Part shown: positions 44,505-54,545 of the stretch, piece by piece
How the letters are laid out: each line of letters begins with the position of its first letter
Numbering within the stretch: the stretch's first letter is position 1
Source: Rhodoferax sp.
Lineage (GTDB): Bacteria; Pseudomonadota; Gammaproteobacteria; Burkholderiales; Burkholderiaceae_C
Reading direction: 5' to 3'
Assembly (NCBI GenBank): GCA_003133245.1
Contig: PKWM01000038.1
Span: 1-64,000 of the forward strand
Length of the DNA: 64,000 bases
The notes under the pieces: model-generated
Seen by the model: only the letters and a program-made list of their open reading frames with translations
Told to the model about the DNA's origin: nothing
Databases searched by the model: none
Position numbers and translations under genes: made by a program

Positions 44505-45868
44505 GGGCGGGGGTTGAAGGGCATGCCTTTCATGCCGCCCATGCGTTTCATCATTTTCATCATGCCGCCACCTTTCATCTTTTTCATCATGTCCTGCATT
44601 TGCTCAAATTCCTTGAGCATGCGGTTGACTTCCTGCACTTGCACACCGGCACCGGTGGCGATGCGGCGTTTGCGGGTGGCTTTGATGAGTTCGGGCTTGC
44701 GTCGCTCGAGCGCCGTCATGCTGTGGATGATGCCTTGCTTGCGAGCGATGTCCTTTTCGACCCGGCCCAGATCCATCTGACCCGCCTTGGCGGCCATCGC
44801 TGCGGGCAACTTGTCCATCAAGCTGCTTAATCCGCCCATTTGCTTCATTTGTTGAATCTGGGACAAGAAATCATTCAAATCAAAGGTGGCACCGCTCTTG
44901 ACCCTGGCAGCGAGCTTTTGCGCCGCTGCGACATCGACACCGGCAGTGACCTGTTCGACCAAGGCCAGGATGTCGCCCATGCCCAGGATGCGTCCGGCGT
45001 GGCGCTCGGCGTCGAACACTTCAAGGCCATCCAGCTTTTCGCTGGTCCCCGCGAACTTAATCGGCGCGCCAGTGACTTGCCGCACCGAGAGCGCTGCACC
45101 GCCACGTGAATCACCGTCAAGCTTGGTCAGGATGATGCCGGTCAGGGGCAACGTTTCTTTAAAGGCCCTGGCCGTGTTGGCCGCGTCCTGGCCCTGCATG
45201 GCATCCACCACAAACAGCGTTTCCACGGGGTTCAAAGCCGCGTGCAAGTCCTTGATTTCACGCATCAGGGCTTCGTCAATCGCCAGTCGGCCGGCCGTAT
45301 CGACCAGCAACACGTCAAAGAAATGCTTGCGCGCGTAGTCCAGCGCCGCCAGCGCAATCGCCACCGGCTTTTGATCCGGCGTGCTGGGAAACCACTCGGC
45401 ACCGGCCTGGGCGGTGACGGTTTTCAATTGTTCAATCGCTGCGGGCCGATAAACGTCGCCCGAGACCGTCAACACCTTTTTATGGCGTTTCTCGATCAGA
45501 TGTCTGGCCAGTTTGGCGGTGGTGGTGGTTTTGCCGGCACCCTGCAAACCTGCCATCAGAATCACGGCCGGAGGTTGGGCGGCCAGATTAATGTCGCTCA
45601 CCCCCGCGCCCATGGTGGCGACCAGCTCTTTGCTCACAATGCTGACCAGCGCCTGCCCGGGCGAGAGTGAGCCCAGTACCTCCTGGCCCAGCGCTTTTGC
45701 CTTGACGCGAGCGATGAAGTCGCGCACAACAGGCAGCGCCACGTCGGCTTCGAGGAGCGCCATACGCACTTCGCGCAGCATGTCGTTCACATTGTCTTCA
45801 GTGATGCGCGCCTGGCCGCGAATTTGTTTCACCAGGCGCGAGAGCTTGTCGGAGAGTGCGGAGGCCAT
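44501..45868 (-). CDS. ffh: Signal recognition particle protein Ffh
   Basis: GLQGAGKTTTTAKL, DTAGRLAID, TKLDGDSRGG, Met-rich M domain C-terminus. Confidence 0.97.
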
Positions 45869-45945
45869 AAGGGGTATTCCGTTTTACGGAATCAAAGTTG
45901 GAGGCCAACAGACATTGGCCAGTTGCAAAACGCTAAACTGCGGGA

Positions 45946-46749
45946 ATGATTTTAGCCAGTGCTTCTTCTTTGAATCTGACTTTGGTGCTAATTGCCGCCG
46001 CAGCCTATGCGGTCTCGGCCATGGGTGCTGTTCGCCTGGGCGAGCGCGTGCCGCGTGTGGCCGTGCGGTTGGCCTGGCTGGCGCATGGTGCGCTGCTGCT
46101 GTGGAGTTTGTTCGGCATGGAGCCACGCTTTGGTTTTGCCCCTGCCCTGTCTGTCACCGCGTGGCTGGTGGCCGCCGTCTATGCCGTCGAGAGCCGTGTC
46201 TATCCGCTGTTGCAGACGCGCTGGGCGCTGTCTGTGCTGGGGGCGGCTGCGGTGCTTCTGGCGGCCTTTTTCCCCGGTAATCTATTGCACGCAAATGCCT
46301 CGGTCTGGTTGCCGCTGCACTGGGCTCTGGGCATCGCGTCCTACGGCTTGTTTGGTGTCGCTGTGGTGCATGCCTGGTTCATGACGCGCGCCGAAGACCG
46401 TATCCGGCTGGCGGCTGATCCAGACAGCGGTATGCCGCTGTTGACCATGGAGCGCCTGACCTTTCGCTTTGTCAGTACTGGTTTTCTGCTTCTAACAGCC
46501 ACGCTAGTGGCAGGTTTTTTGTTTGACCGTCAGCTCTATGGTTCAGCGACGGCCTGGAAGTGGGACCACAAGACCGTATTTTCGCTTCTGTCATGGCTGA
46601 CTTTTGCAGTGTTGCTGTTGGGGCGATCGCGCTTTGGCTGGCGTGGGCGACGCGCCGTGCGGATTTTGTACGGCGGCACCGGTCTGCTGCTGTTGGCCTA
46701 TGTGGGCTCACGTTTTGTCCTGGAGGTCGTTCTGGGACGTTCACTATGA
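45946..46749 (+). CDS. CcsA/YpjD-type cytochrome c biogenesis membrane protein
   Basis: Multi-TM; KWDHKTVFSLLSWLTFAVLLLGRSRFGWRGRRAVRILYGGTGLLLLAYVGSRFVLEVVL. Confidence 0.88.
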   Translation: MILASASSLNLTLVLIAAAAYAVSAMGAVRLGERVPRVAVRLAWLAHGALLLWSLFGMEPRFGFAPALSVTAWLVAAVYAVESRVYPLLQTRWALSVLGAAAVLLAAFFPGNLLHANASVWLPLHWALGIASYGLFGVAVVHAWFMTRAEDRIRLAADPDSGMPLLTMERLTFRFVSTGFLLLTATLVAGFLFDRQLYGSATAWKWDHKTVFSLLSWLTFAVLLLGRSRFGWRGRRAVRILYGGTGLLLLAYVGSRFVLEVVLGRSL

Positions 46750-46973
46750 AATTCCTTCTCATTCTGCTGGTGGCGTTGGTCGGCATTTTTCTGTGGCGAT
46801 CGAACCGACAGGCTGAAGTCACACGCCGACGTCAACAGAGTGGCGCGGCGGCAACGCCGCTCGCTATGGTTTGCTGTACGTTGTGCTCGGTTCATGTGCC
46901 TTTGGTGGACGCCGTGCAGGGCAGCAAGGGTTTGTACTGTAGCGCTGACCATCTGCGTTGCGCGGAGCCTTGA
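46746..46973 (+). CDS. Small PP0621-like protein
   Basis: N-terminal TM then CCTLCSVHVPLVDAVQGSKGLYCSADH between ccsA-like gene and pilS. Confidence 0.75.
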   Translation: MKFLLILLVALVGIFLWRSNRQAEVTRRRQQSGAAATPLAMVCCTLCSVHVPLVDAVQGSKGLYCSADHLRCAEP

Positions 46974-48689
46974 ATGAAGCTGCCGCCAGACGCACAGCTC
47001 TGGCCTGGTTCCGCTTTGCCTGAGTCTGATGCAGAGCCGGTTGCCAAGCCGCAGGAGTTCGAGCGGCTGTGGTTGGGTTTCATGGCCGCGCGTGTCACCC
47101 TGGGTCTGGTGCTGGTGTTGCTTCAAGTCGCCATTTATTTTCTCGGAACCAGCAAAGACAGCACACCGATCCTGATTTGTACCGGCTATTTTGGCGCGGC
47201 ATTGGCTGCGCGACTGCTATCGAGTCCGCACACACTTGGGAAAACCTTCGATCTGCAATGGATCGGCACCATCGGTGTCGATATTCTGGCGTTCGCCGTC
47301 TTGCAGGTGGTGCAAGGCAACAGCATCAACTACACCCCCTTGTTCGTTTTGCCAGTTTTGATGGCGTCCGTGCTGGGCTCGCTGTTGTTGGCGCTGGGCA
47401 CGGCGGCGAGTGCGACTTTGTTGCTGTTTGCTTACGCCGCGTGGATGATGATTCAAGTGCCCGGGGACGTGTCGACTTATTTTTTCCAGGCGGCTCTGAC
47501 GGGTGCCGGTTGCTTTGTCATTTCGTTTCTCGCCCATCAGGTGGCGACCCGGCTTGCCAATGTAGAACTACTGGCACAGCGTAGCCAGTTGGCGACACGC
47601 GTGCAGCGCCAGGTCAACGAGTTGGTGATTGAGTCTTTAACCGATGGAATTTTGGTGACTGACTTGCGCGGCTCTGTGCGTGCTGCCAATCCGGCGGCAC
47701 GCTTGCTTTTGGGAAACCAGCATGCCCTTGAGTACGCTTCTTTTAATCTGACTGACCAGAACGCCTGGCAGGGTCTGGTGGATTTGATGAGACTCAGTTT
47801 TTCGAGTCATCGCGCCGGGCAAGCAGATGTGATCATTCATCACGCGGGGCAGGGCCCACGGCGCCTGCGGGTACGCACCCAACTCACGACCCCAAACGAA
47901 GGCAGTGGTGAGCGCTTGTGTGTCATGTTTTTGCAAGATCAGCGCGAAATGGAGGCGCATCTGCGAACCGAAAAGATGGCCAGCATGGGTCGCATGTCGG
48001 CCGCCGTTGCGCATGAAATTCGCAATCCACTGGCGGCCATCACACAGGCCAATGCGTTGCTCGACGAAGACCTGTTGGATCCCAGGCATAAGCAACTCAC
48101 CCAGATGGTGCGGCAAAACGCCAAACGCCTGGAAAGAATAGTACAAGACGTGCTCAATATCTCCAGCGTGCAGCAGCGTGAAAGTGTCCTGACGCCGAGC
48201 GCGTTGGACTTGAACGCAACGGTCGCCAGAATTTGCGACGACTGGCAGGCGCAAACATCAGGTCAATATCCGCTGCGGCTGAACCAGTGGCCGAGTCGGA
48301 TCGAAGTCCGGTTTGAAGCCGATCACTTGCGCCGTGTGCTGGTCAACCTGCTAGATAATGCAGGTCGATATGCCAGTCATGAAGTGGATGCTATTGAGGT
48401 GTCCGTCAGCGGGTCAGCGACCTGGCAGGGGAGGTTAAGTGTCTGGAGCGATGGCTTGCCGATGGATCAAACGGTTGAGCGCCATTTGTTTGAGCCATTT
48501 TTTTCTTCCGAAAGTCGCTCCAGCGGATTGGGGCTCTATATCTGCCGGGAGCTCTGCGAGGGCTACGGCGCATCCATCGCCTATGACCGAACGCAACGAA
48601 ATAGGAGGGGCAAGCCTGTGTCAGGCAATGACTTTACTGTCTGCTTCCGAATCAACCCGACACCGGGCAAACCTCAACGTCAAGCGTAA
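46974..48689 (+). CDS. pilS: PilS-like sensor histidine kinase
   Basis: Six TM N-terminus, SAAVAHEIRNPLAAITQAN H-box, SGLGLYICRELCEGYGASI. Confidence 0.9.
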   Translation: MKLPPDAQLWPGSALPESDAEPVAKPQEFERLWLGFMAARVTLGLVLVLLQVAIYFLGTSKDSTPILICTGYFGAALAARLLSSPHTLGKTFDLQWIGTIGVDILAFAVLQVVQGNSINYTPLFVLPVLMASVLGSLLLALGTAASATLLLFAYAAWMMIQVPGDVSTYFFQAALTGAGCFVISFLAHQVATRLANVELLAQRSQLATRVQRQVNELVIESLTDGILVTDLRGSVRAANPAARLLLGNQHALEYASFNLTDQNAWQGLVDLMRLSFSSHRAGQADVIIHHAGQGPRRLRVRTQLTTPNEGSGERLCVMFLQDQREMEAHLRTEKMASMGRMSAAVAHEIRNPLAAITQANALLDEDLLDPRHKQLTQMVRQNAKRLERIVQDVLNISSVQQRESVLTPSALDLNATVARICDDWQAQTSGQYPLRLNQWPSRIEVRFEADHLRRVLVNLLDNAGRYASHEVDAIEVSVSGSATWQGRLSVWSDGLPMDQTVERHLFEPFFSSESRSSGLGLYICRELCEGYGASIAYDRTQRNRRGKPVSGNDFTVCFRINPTPGKPQRQA

Positions 48690-48707
48690 CAGCACACCGC
48701 TAGCATC

Positions 48708-50168
48708 ATGACTTCAAACACGCCCGTAAGCGCAGCACAGATTCTGGTCGTTGACGACGAGCCTGATTTGAGAACGCTTTACGAGTTGACACTGTTGCGT
48801 GCCGGTTATCGGGTGGACACGGCCGAGAGTCTGGCGCAAGCGCGGCAGTTTTTGAGTGAGCGTCGTTTTGATGTGGTCATCACCGATATGCGGCTGCCGG
48901 ACGGTTTGGGGCTGGAACTGATCCAGCAAATCAGGGCACAACAACGGCCCGATCGTTGCGTCGTTATCACGGCTTTCGGTTCGGCAGAGAATGCAGTGGA
49001 GTCGCTCAAGGCCGGGGCTTTTGACTATTTGACGAAGCCGGTCGATCTGAAGCAATTTCGCGCTGTCATCGCCTCAGCCGTGCTGGATACGCTGGCCCAA
49101 CCCGCCAACACAACCAGCATGGGTGATGCCGTTTCACCGAAAAGCGGAGCGGGTGTTGACGCGTTGCAGCGGCTCGCGGGTGAGTCAAGCAGTATGAAAG
49201 AGGTGAAGGAGCGAATTGTCAAAGTGGCGCGCAGCATGGCGCCGGTATTGATCAGCGGCGAGTCAGGTACCGGCAAGGAGCTGGCAGCTCGCGCCATCCA
49301 CGCCAACAGTCACCGCTGGCAGGGTGCGTTGGTGGCGGTGAACTGCAGTGCCATCCCGGAAAATCTTTTGGAAGTCGAATTTTTTGGTGCCAAAAAAGGC
49401 GCTTACACCGGCGCAACGCGGGACCGCGATGGTTTCTTCCAGGCCGCCAACGGTGGAACGCTGTTGCTCGATGAGATTGGGGATTTGCCTCTGACGATGC
49501 AAGCCAAACTGCTACGGGCCATTCAGGAACGCTGCATCCGACCCATTGGTTCCCCCCATGAGGAGCCGATTGACGTCCGGATTATCAGCGCGACGCATAA
49601 AGATCTTGCCACCGAAGTACAGGAAGGCCGCTTTCGACAAGATCTGTATTACCGTTTGAATGTGATTGAAATCGCGATCCCGCCCTTGCGTGAGCGACGC
49701 GACGATTTGTCGGTGCTGTGCCGGGTCTTGTTGGGTCGGATCGCAGCGGAATCAGGAATCCCGGTGCCTGCACTGTCGCCGTTGGTACTCGACCAACTCG
49801 CGCGCAACCCACTACCTGGCAATGTTCGTGAGCTGGAGAATTTGTTGCAACGTGCGGTTGCGCTGAGCGACAAAGACAACCTCCAAATTGAACTATCGGT
49901 GTCGGGCTCCCTCAACCAGGAACCTTGCGTTTTGAGCGCTGGCGAGCACCCCGTTGGCGACGATCAAACCAACATACCCAGCGATTTGCAAAGCCATCTT
50001 GACAATCAAGAGCGTGAAATTTTGATTCAGGCTTTGCGCGAAACTGGTTTTAATCGCACCGTTGCGGCGGCCCGGCTGGGTATCAGTCTGCGTCAAATGC
50101 GTTACCGCATTGCACGGCTTCACATAGAAACGCCACCGCATGGCGATGCATCCAATGAAGCCGTTTAA
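48708..50168 (+). CDS. pilR: PilR-like sigma-54 response regulator
   Basis: Receiver domain, GESGTGKELAARAIH, GAYTGATRDRDGFFQAANGGTLLLDEIGDLPL, Fis-type HTH. Confidence 0.92.
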   Translation: MTSNTPVSAAQILVVDDEPDLRTLYELTLLRAGYRVDTAESLAQARQFLSERRFDVVITDMRLPDGLGLELIQQIRAQQRPDRCVVITAFGSAENAVESLKAGAFDYLTKPVDLKQFRAVIASAVLDTLAQPANTTSMGDAVSPKSGAGVDALQRLAGESSSMKEVKERIVKVARSMAPVLISGESGTGKELAARAIHANSHRWQGALVAVNCSAIPENLLEVEFFGAKKGAYTGATRDRDGFFQAANGGTLLLDEIGDLPLTMQAKLLRAIQERCIRPIGSPHEEPIDVRIISATHKDLATEVQEGRFRQDLYYRLNVIEIAIPPLRERRDDLSVLCRVLLGRIAAESGIPVPALSPLVLDQLARNPLPGNVRELENLLQRAVALSDKDNLQIELSVSGSLNQEPCVLSAGEHPVGDDQTNIPSDLQSHLDNQEREILIQALRETGFNRTVAAARLGISLRQMRYRIARLHIETPPHGDASNEAV

Positions 50169-50766
50169 ACCATTGTGCGATGGTTCGCTTTGGGTCGATG
50201 GCTGGTACCAGTTAGCGGCAGCACTGCCGTCGCCCAATTGCGGCCCTCGCCCGATTGCAGCCCTGATTGATCTGATCGTGCTGCATTGCATCAGCCTGCC
50301 CCCAGGAGAGTACGGTGGTGACGCCGTATCACGGCTGTTTGCCAATCAGCTTGACTGGGATGCGCACCCTTATTTCAAAAGTATCCAGGGCCTGAAAGTA
50401 TCTTCTCACTTTTACATCCGTCGCGACGGTGAACTCCAACAATTTGTCAGCGTCAACCAGCGCGCTTGGCATGCGGGGGTTTCGAATTACCGGGGACGCA
50501 GCAATTGCAATGACGACTCGATTGGCATTGAACTTGAAGGTGTTGCTGCGGACTGCTTTGAAGCGAGTCAGTACGAAACGCTGACGGGCTTGTGTGCAGC
50601 CCTCTTGCAACGCTATCCCGTTGCCCACATTGCGGGCCATGAACATGTGGCAACTGGGCGAAAAAATGATCCAGGCAGCGGTTTTGACTGGCAACTTTTA
50701 CAACAAACATTGGGCTTGGCGGATCGATATTTCCCGTCAGGTGTTTTGTCGCACGACGTTTGCTGA
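50140..50766 (+). CDS. ampD: 1,6-anhydro-N-acetylmuramyl-L-alanine amidase AmpD
   Basis: LIVLHCISLPPGEYGG, SSHFYIRRDGELQQFVSVNQRAWHAGVSNYRGRSNCNDDSIGIELEG. Confidence 0.92.
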   Translation: MAMHPMKPFKPLCDGSLWVDGWYQLAAALPSPNCGPRPIAALIDLIVLHCISLPPGEYGGDAVSRLFANQLDWDAHPYFKSIQGLKVSSHFYIRRDGELQQFVSVNQRAWHAGVSNYRGRSNCNDDSIGIELEGVAADCFEASQYETLTGLCAALLQRYPVAHIAGHEHVATGRKNDPGSGFDWQLLQQTLGLADRYFPSGVLSHDVC

Positions 50767-50962
50767 AAATTTGACGCTGGGCGCAGCGCGCATGAATGCG
50801 TTGCCCTATCCGGGAACATGCCGAAAAACTTTTGAGCAGCGCATCATGCATCCGCGATGCGATGTTGCTGCACAACACTTAACGACACAATATCGCGGTG
50901 ATGTGAATGAATACTTTTCATTTTATTTCGGCGCTCTCATAATCCGCTAACTGGAACTATTT

Positions 50963-51271
50963 ATGTTGACCTGGGACGAAGAGATCAAGCCCACTTTGCA
51001 AAGTACTCAAGCACACGGCTTATTCAGCAGCCACCTGGTGGAGGCGACTCTGGCTTCTGTCGCAATTTCCAGTCAATCCTGTCGCATCACTGCCACTGCC
51101 GGGCACGTTGTCAAGGGCAAGGCAAACCGCAATCGAATTCCGCAAACTGATGACTGCCCCAAAGGGGTAAAAGTAGTTTGTGCACCCGAGTTTATGGTGC
51201 TGGGCATAGATCCCAACACCATGAATCGCTTTATGCATTCCAACTCGCATGAAGTGCTCTTTGTAAATTGA
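50963..51271 (+). CDS. Hypothetical protein
   Basis: 102-aa ORF starting ATG in the gap between ampD and the histone-like gene. Confidence 0.4.
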   Translation: MLTWDEEIKPTLQSTQAHGLFSSHLVEATLASVAISSQSCRITATAGHVVKGKANRNRIPQTDDCPKGVKVVCAPEFMVLGIDPNTMNRFMHSNSHEVLFVN

Positions 51272-51287
51272 TCAAGGAGAAAATCAA

Positions 51288-51767
51288 ATGGCAACTGCAA
51301 AAAAACCGGCCCCAAAAAAGGCCGCTCCCATGAAGAAATCTGCACCAGCAAAGAAAGCGGTAGCAGGCAAAAAAGTAGCAGCTAAAAAAGCTGCGCCCGC
51401 AAGGAAAGTGGCAGCAAAGAAAGCTGCACCAGCCAGAAAAGTAGCAGCTAAAAAAGCGCCTGCCAAGAAAGCAGCCGTTAAAAAAGTTCCTGCCAAAAAG
51501 GCTGTGGCAGCAAAAAAACCGGCTGCCAAGAAAGCCGCCCCAGCCAAAAAAGCAGCCGCGAAAAAAGCCCCTGCCAAAAAAGCTGTAGCAGCAAAAAAAC
51601 CGGCTGCGAAGAAACCGGCTGCCAAGAAAGCCGCGAAAAAGCCGGCGCCCAAGAAAGCCGCGAAAGCACCCGCTGCCAAGGCGGCACCTGCTCCTGTTGT
51701 TCCGGCTGCTCAAACTACGCTCAACCCTCAGGCTGCTTGGCCGTTTCCAACCGCCAGCAAGCCCTGA
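51288..51767 (+). CDS. Histone H1-like Lys/Ala/Pro-rich protein
   Basis: Tandem KKAAPAKKxAAKK repeats over nearly the whole 159 aa. Confidence 0.88.
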   Translation: MATAKKPAPKKAAPMKKSAPAKKAVAGKKVAAKKAAPARKVAAKKAAPARKVAAKKAPAKKAAVKKVPAKKAVAAKKPAAKKAAPAKKAAAKKAPAKKAVAAKKPAAKKPAAKKAAKKPAPKKAAKAPAAKAAPAPVVPAAQTTLNPQAAWPFPTASKP

Positions 51768-51788
51768 GCCGCGAACGCGGTTTAATTC

Positions 51789-51821
51789 AAAGCCCGGTGC
51801 CGCAATGCATCGGGCTTTTTT
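51789..51821 (+). terminator. Rho-independent terminator
   Basis: AAAGCCCG-gtgccgcaatgcat-CGGGCTTT followed by T run. Confidence 0.85.
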
Positions 51822-51826
51822 ACGCC

Positions 51827-52729
51827 CTAAAAATTAAGCGCAGTCAAATCAATCGTGTAATTTTGCGGCCCGCGTTGGGCAATTTTGAGCGCTCCCAGCT
51901 GGCTTCCAAGTGCGGCACAACGAGTCAATGGCCAAGCTTGCTCAAGTCCGAACAACAGAGCGGCGCGGTAGGCATCGCCGCATCCAGTGGGATCCACCAG
52001 CGCGGAAGCTTTGGTCGCTGGAATCGATGTTTTTTCTCCATCAACCCATACCTCGCTGCCATGGGCTCCCAGTGTGACGACAAGTCCACGGACACGACGC
52101 GAAATTTCTGCATTGCTCCAACCGGTTCTATCGTTCAGCATTTTGTCTTCATAGTCATTCACGGCGACCCAACTCGCTTGCTCAATGAATGTTTTCAGTT
52201 CGACCTCGTCGAACCTGGGAAGCTGCTGGCCGGGATCAAAAACAAAAGGAATCCCGGCGGCGGAGAATTGCCCGGCATGCAGTTGCATGGCGTCGCGTCC
52301 GTCGGGTGCGATGATGCCCAGTTTGATGTCGCTGCGGGCGCTGATGCCGGTCAAGTGTGCATAGTCCATGGCGCCGGGGTGAAAACCATTAATTTGATTG
52401 TTGTCACGATCCGTGATGATCATGGCTTGCGCCGTGTAAGTCTCGGCAATGGTTCGCACAAATTCGGTCTCGATGCCCTGCTCTTTGAGTCGCTCCAGAT
52501 AAGTGCCGCCATCTGTGCCAACCGTTGCCATCGGCAGCGGCGTGCCACCCAGTTGTTTGAGGCCATAGGCGATATTGCCGGCACAGCCGCCAAAATCGCG
52601 ACGCAGCGTTGGCACCAGAAATGAAACATTCAAAATATGCAGCTGATCGGGCAGAATTTGGTCGGCAAAACGGCCCTCAAAGTTCATGATGGTATCAAAG
52701 GCCAACGAACCGCAAATGATGGAAGCCAT
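51827..52729 (-). CDS. PfkB-family carbohydrate kinase
   Basis: GGCAGNIAYGLKQLGGTPLPMATVGTDGG; DPTGCGDAYRAALLFGL; start at ATG 52729. Confidence 0.9.
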   Translation of the reverse strand: MASIICGSLAFDTIMNFEGRFADQILPDQLHILNVSFLVPTLRRDFGGCAGNIAYGLKQLGGTPLPMATVGTDGGTYLERLKEQGIETEFVRTIAETYTAQAMIITDRDNNQINGFHPGAMDYAHLTGISARSDIKLGIIAPDGRDAMQLHAGQFSAAGIPFVFDPGQQLPRFDEVELKTFIEQASWVAVNDYEDKMLNDRTGWSNAEISRRVRGLVVTLGAHGSEVWVDGEKTSIPATKASALVDPTGCGDAYRAALLFGLEQAWPLTRCAALGSQLGALKIAQRGPQNYTIDLTALNF

Positions 52730-52748
52730 AAGTTTTGACGAATAAGAG

Positions 52749-53528
52749 TTAGGGATAAAAAGTGAACAAACGGTAGCCTGCCACCGGTCTTGGCAGGACG
52801 GCTGGCGTGACTGCCACAGCCAGTGAGGCCGACCACTCGATGCCGGCTGCCAGGCTCTCTGATTTGACACCCAGTTCGCTGGCGAGGAAGACACGCCGCA
52901 CCAGCGGCTGGTCGAGAGAGTCCGTCAAAGTCAATTCGATTGCCGGGAGCGCCAACGCGGTTATTGCTGTATTTTTGAGCGTGAAATTCAAGCGATAAGA
53001 GTCTTCTTGAAGCTTGATAAACGAGGAACTGTCAATCGTGATGGCTTCTATTTTTCGCAATGGCGATACGGTGCAATTCAAGACGCCACAGAACGCCAAC
53101 AACCAGGGCTTCCACTCAGGCCTAGCTGCGGCAATGCGGTCGCGCTCATGAAACACAATTTGACCCGACAGGCTCAACAATAACACCAGACCGAGCAAGA
53201 TCAGAGTCGCGCTCATCAGTGGTTTGTGCCAAAGGGATCGGTTGGTGGATTCGCGCAAAAAAGAAACATCGCTCAGGTGAGCAGGGTGCTCGGGTTCTGG
53301 GCCAAGCTGCTCTGGCTCAACCGTCAACTCATCGCCAGTTTGGTCCACAGGTGAGTCAATGAGATCGGGCTGGGGCAGTGCCTCTGGTGAGTTTGGCCTT
53401 AGTTGGGCGGACGCATCAAATATCTCGTCGCATCGACCACATCGAACCCAACCCCCGGAAATTCGAAGTTGGTCGGGCACGACCCTGAACAAAGTCTGGC
53501 AAGCCGGGCAACGTGTCGTCAAACTCAT
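52749..53528 (-). CDS. Zinc-ribbon DUF3426-like membrane protein
   Basis: TRCPACQTLFRVVPDQLRISGGWVRCGRCDEIFDAS, single TM, C-terminal domain. Confidence 0.9.
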   Translation of the reverse strand: MSLTTRCPACQTLFRVVPDQLRISGGWVRCGRCDEIFDASAQLRPNSPEALPQPDLIDSPVDQTGDELTVEPEQLGPEPEHPAHLSDVSFLRESTNRSLWHKPLMSATLILLGLVLLLSLSGQIVFHERDRIAAARPEWKPWLLAFCGVLNCTVSPLRKIEAITIDSSSFIKLQEDSYRLNFTLKNTAITALALPAIELTLTDSLDQPLVRRVFLASELGVKSESLAAGIEWSASLAVAVTPAVLPRPVAGYRLFTFYP

Positions 53529-53531
53529 AAC

Positions 53532-54437
53532 TCAGCGCGTTGCGGTCATCAGTATCCAGCCCGCTTCCTGGTCAGAAATTTTGAGCTGGCAATAGGGTGC
53601 GTAAGCGGCTTTGATCTCTTCGGCCTGGCCTTCAAGGATGCCTGCCAGCACCAGTGCGCCCGTGGGTGCCAGCCGTGACCACAGCAGCGGTGCCAGCACT
53701 TTCAGAGGCGTCGCCAGAATATTGGCCAGCACCACCTGATAAACCCCCGTTACGATATGGGGCGAACCGACGTTCAAATTGACCAGGTTCGCTTTTGCAT
53801 TGAGCATGGTGGATTCAACTGCTGCGTCATCAATATCGACTGCAACAACGTCGATTGCCCCGTGTTTGGCAGCACCGATGGCGAGGATTCCTGAGCCGCA
53901 GCCGTAATCGAGCACCCGGTCAAAATTGTTTTCCACCCCGGTCTTGCTGGAGCCGCCTTTTTGTGCAATCCAGCGCAGACACATTCGGGTAGTGGGGTGC
54001 GTACCGGTACCAAAAGCCAAACCGGGGTCGAGCCGGATGACAATGCGGGCTTGCTCGGGTGGTTCATGCCAGGTGGGCACAATCCAGAACTCCGGCGTAA
54101 TCTCCACCGGCGTGAACTGAGACTGGGTTAAACGCACCCAATCCTGCTCTGGTACCGGGTGCAGACCAATATATTGACAGTCGGCAAAAAATTCCTGGGC
54201 CTGCAACAACGCCAAAGCAGTTTTTGCCAAGGTTTCAGAAGCATACAGCGCCGTCACCCGTGAGCGCTGCCACCCCCCTTTGGGCGGCGGCATACCGGGT
54301 TCGCCAAACAACGCCTGCTCGGCATCGGTCTGGGCGTCGGCATCCTCCACGCTCACACTTAATGCGTCCAGCGCTTCAAGTGCATCGCTCAAGTTCTCAA
54401 CCCGGTTTTCCGGGCACATCAGGCAGAGCTCAAACAT
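53532..54437 (-). CDS. prmA: Ribosomal protein L11 methyltransferase
   Basis: LAFGTGTHPTTRMCLRW, VLDYGCGSGILAIGAAKHGA. Confidence 0.95.
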   Translation of the reverse strand: MFELCLMCPENRVENLSDALEALDALSVSVEDADAQTDAEQALFGEPGMPPPKGGWQRSRVTALYASETLAKTALALLQAQEFFADCQYIGLHPVPEQDWVRLTQSQFTPVEITPEFWIVPTWHEPPEQARIVIRLDPGLAFGTGTHPTTRMCLRWIAQKGGSSKTGVENNFDRVLDYGCGSGILAIGAAKHGAIDVVAVDIDDAAVESTMLNAKANLVNLNVGSPHIVTGVYQVVLANILATPLKVLAPLLWSRLAPTGALVLAGILEGQAEEIKAAYAPYCQLKISDQEAGWILMTATR

Positions 54438-54464
54438 CCGGTTTTAACATCCCGTTTCAAGTTA

Positions 54465-54531
54465 GGGACAGAGCTGGCTCGCTTCGCCTGGCATCGGCCT
54501 GAGCCGATGACACACAGCTGCGGTCTGTCCC
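54465..54531. repeat. REP-like palindrome between prmA and accC
   Basis: Outer GGGACA/TGTCCC, inner CATCGGC-ctga-GCCGATG. Confidence 0.6.
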
Positions 54532-54545
54532 ACAAGCATTTCAGT

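Noticed and set aside
51288-51700. Periodic repeats as a CRISPR array
   Set aside because: Continuous Lys/Ala coding repeats without spacer architecture
51231-51713. Cys/Phe/Gly-rich minus-strand ORF
   Set aside because: Complement of the AAG/GCT-rich histone-like repeat; composition artefact
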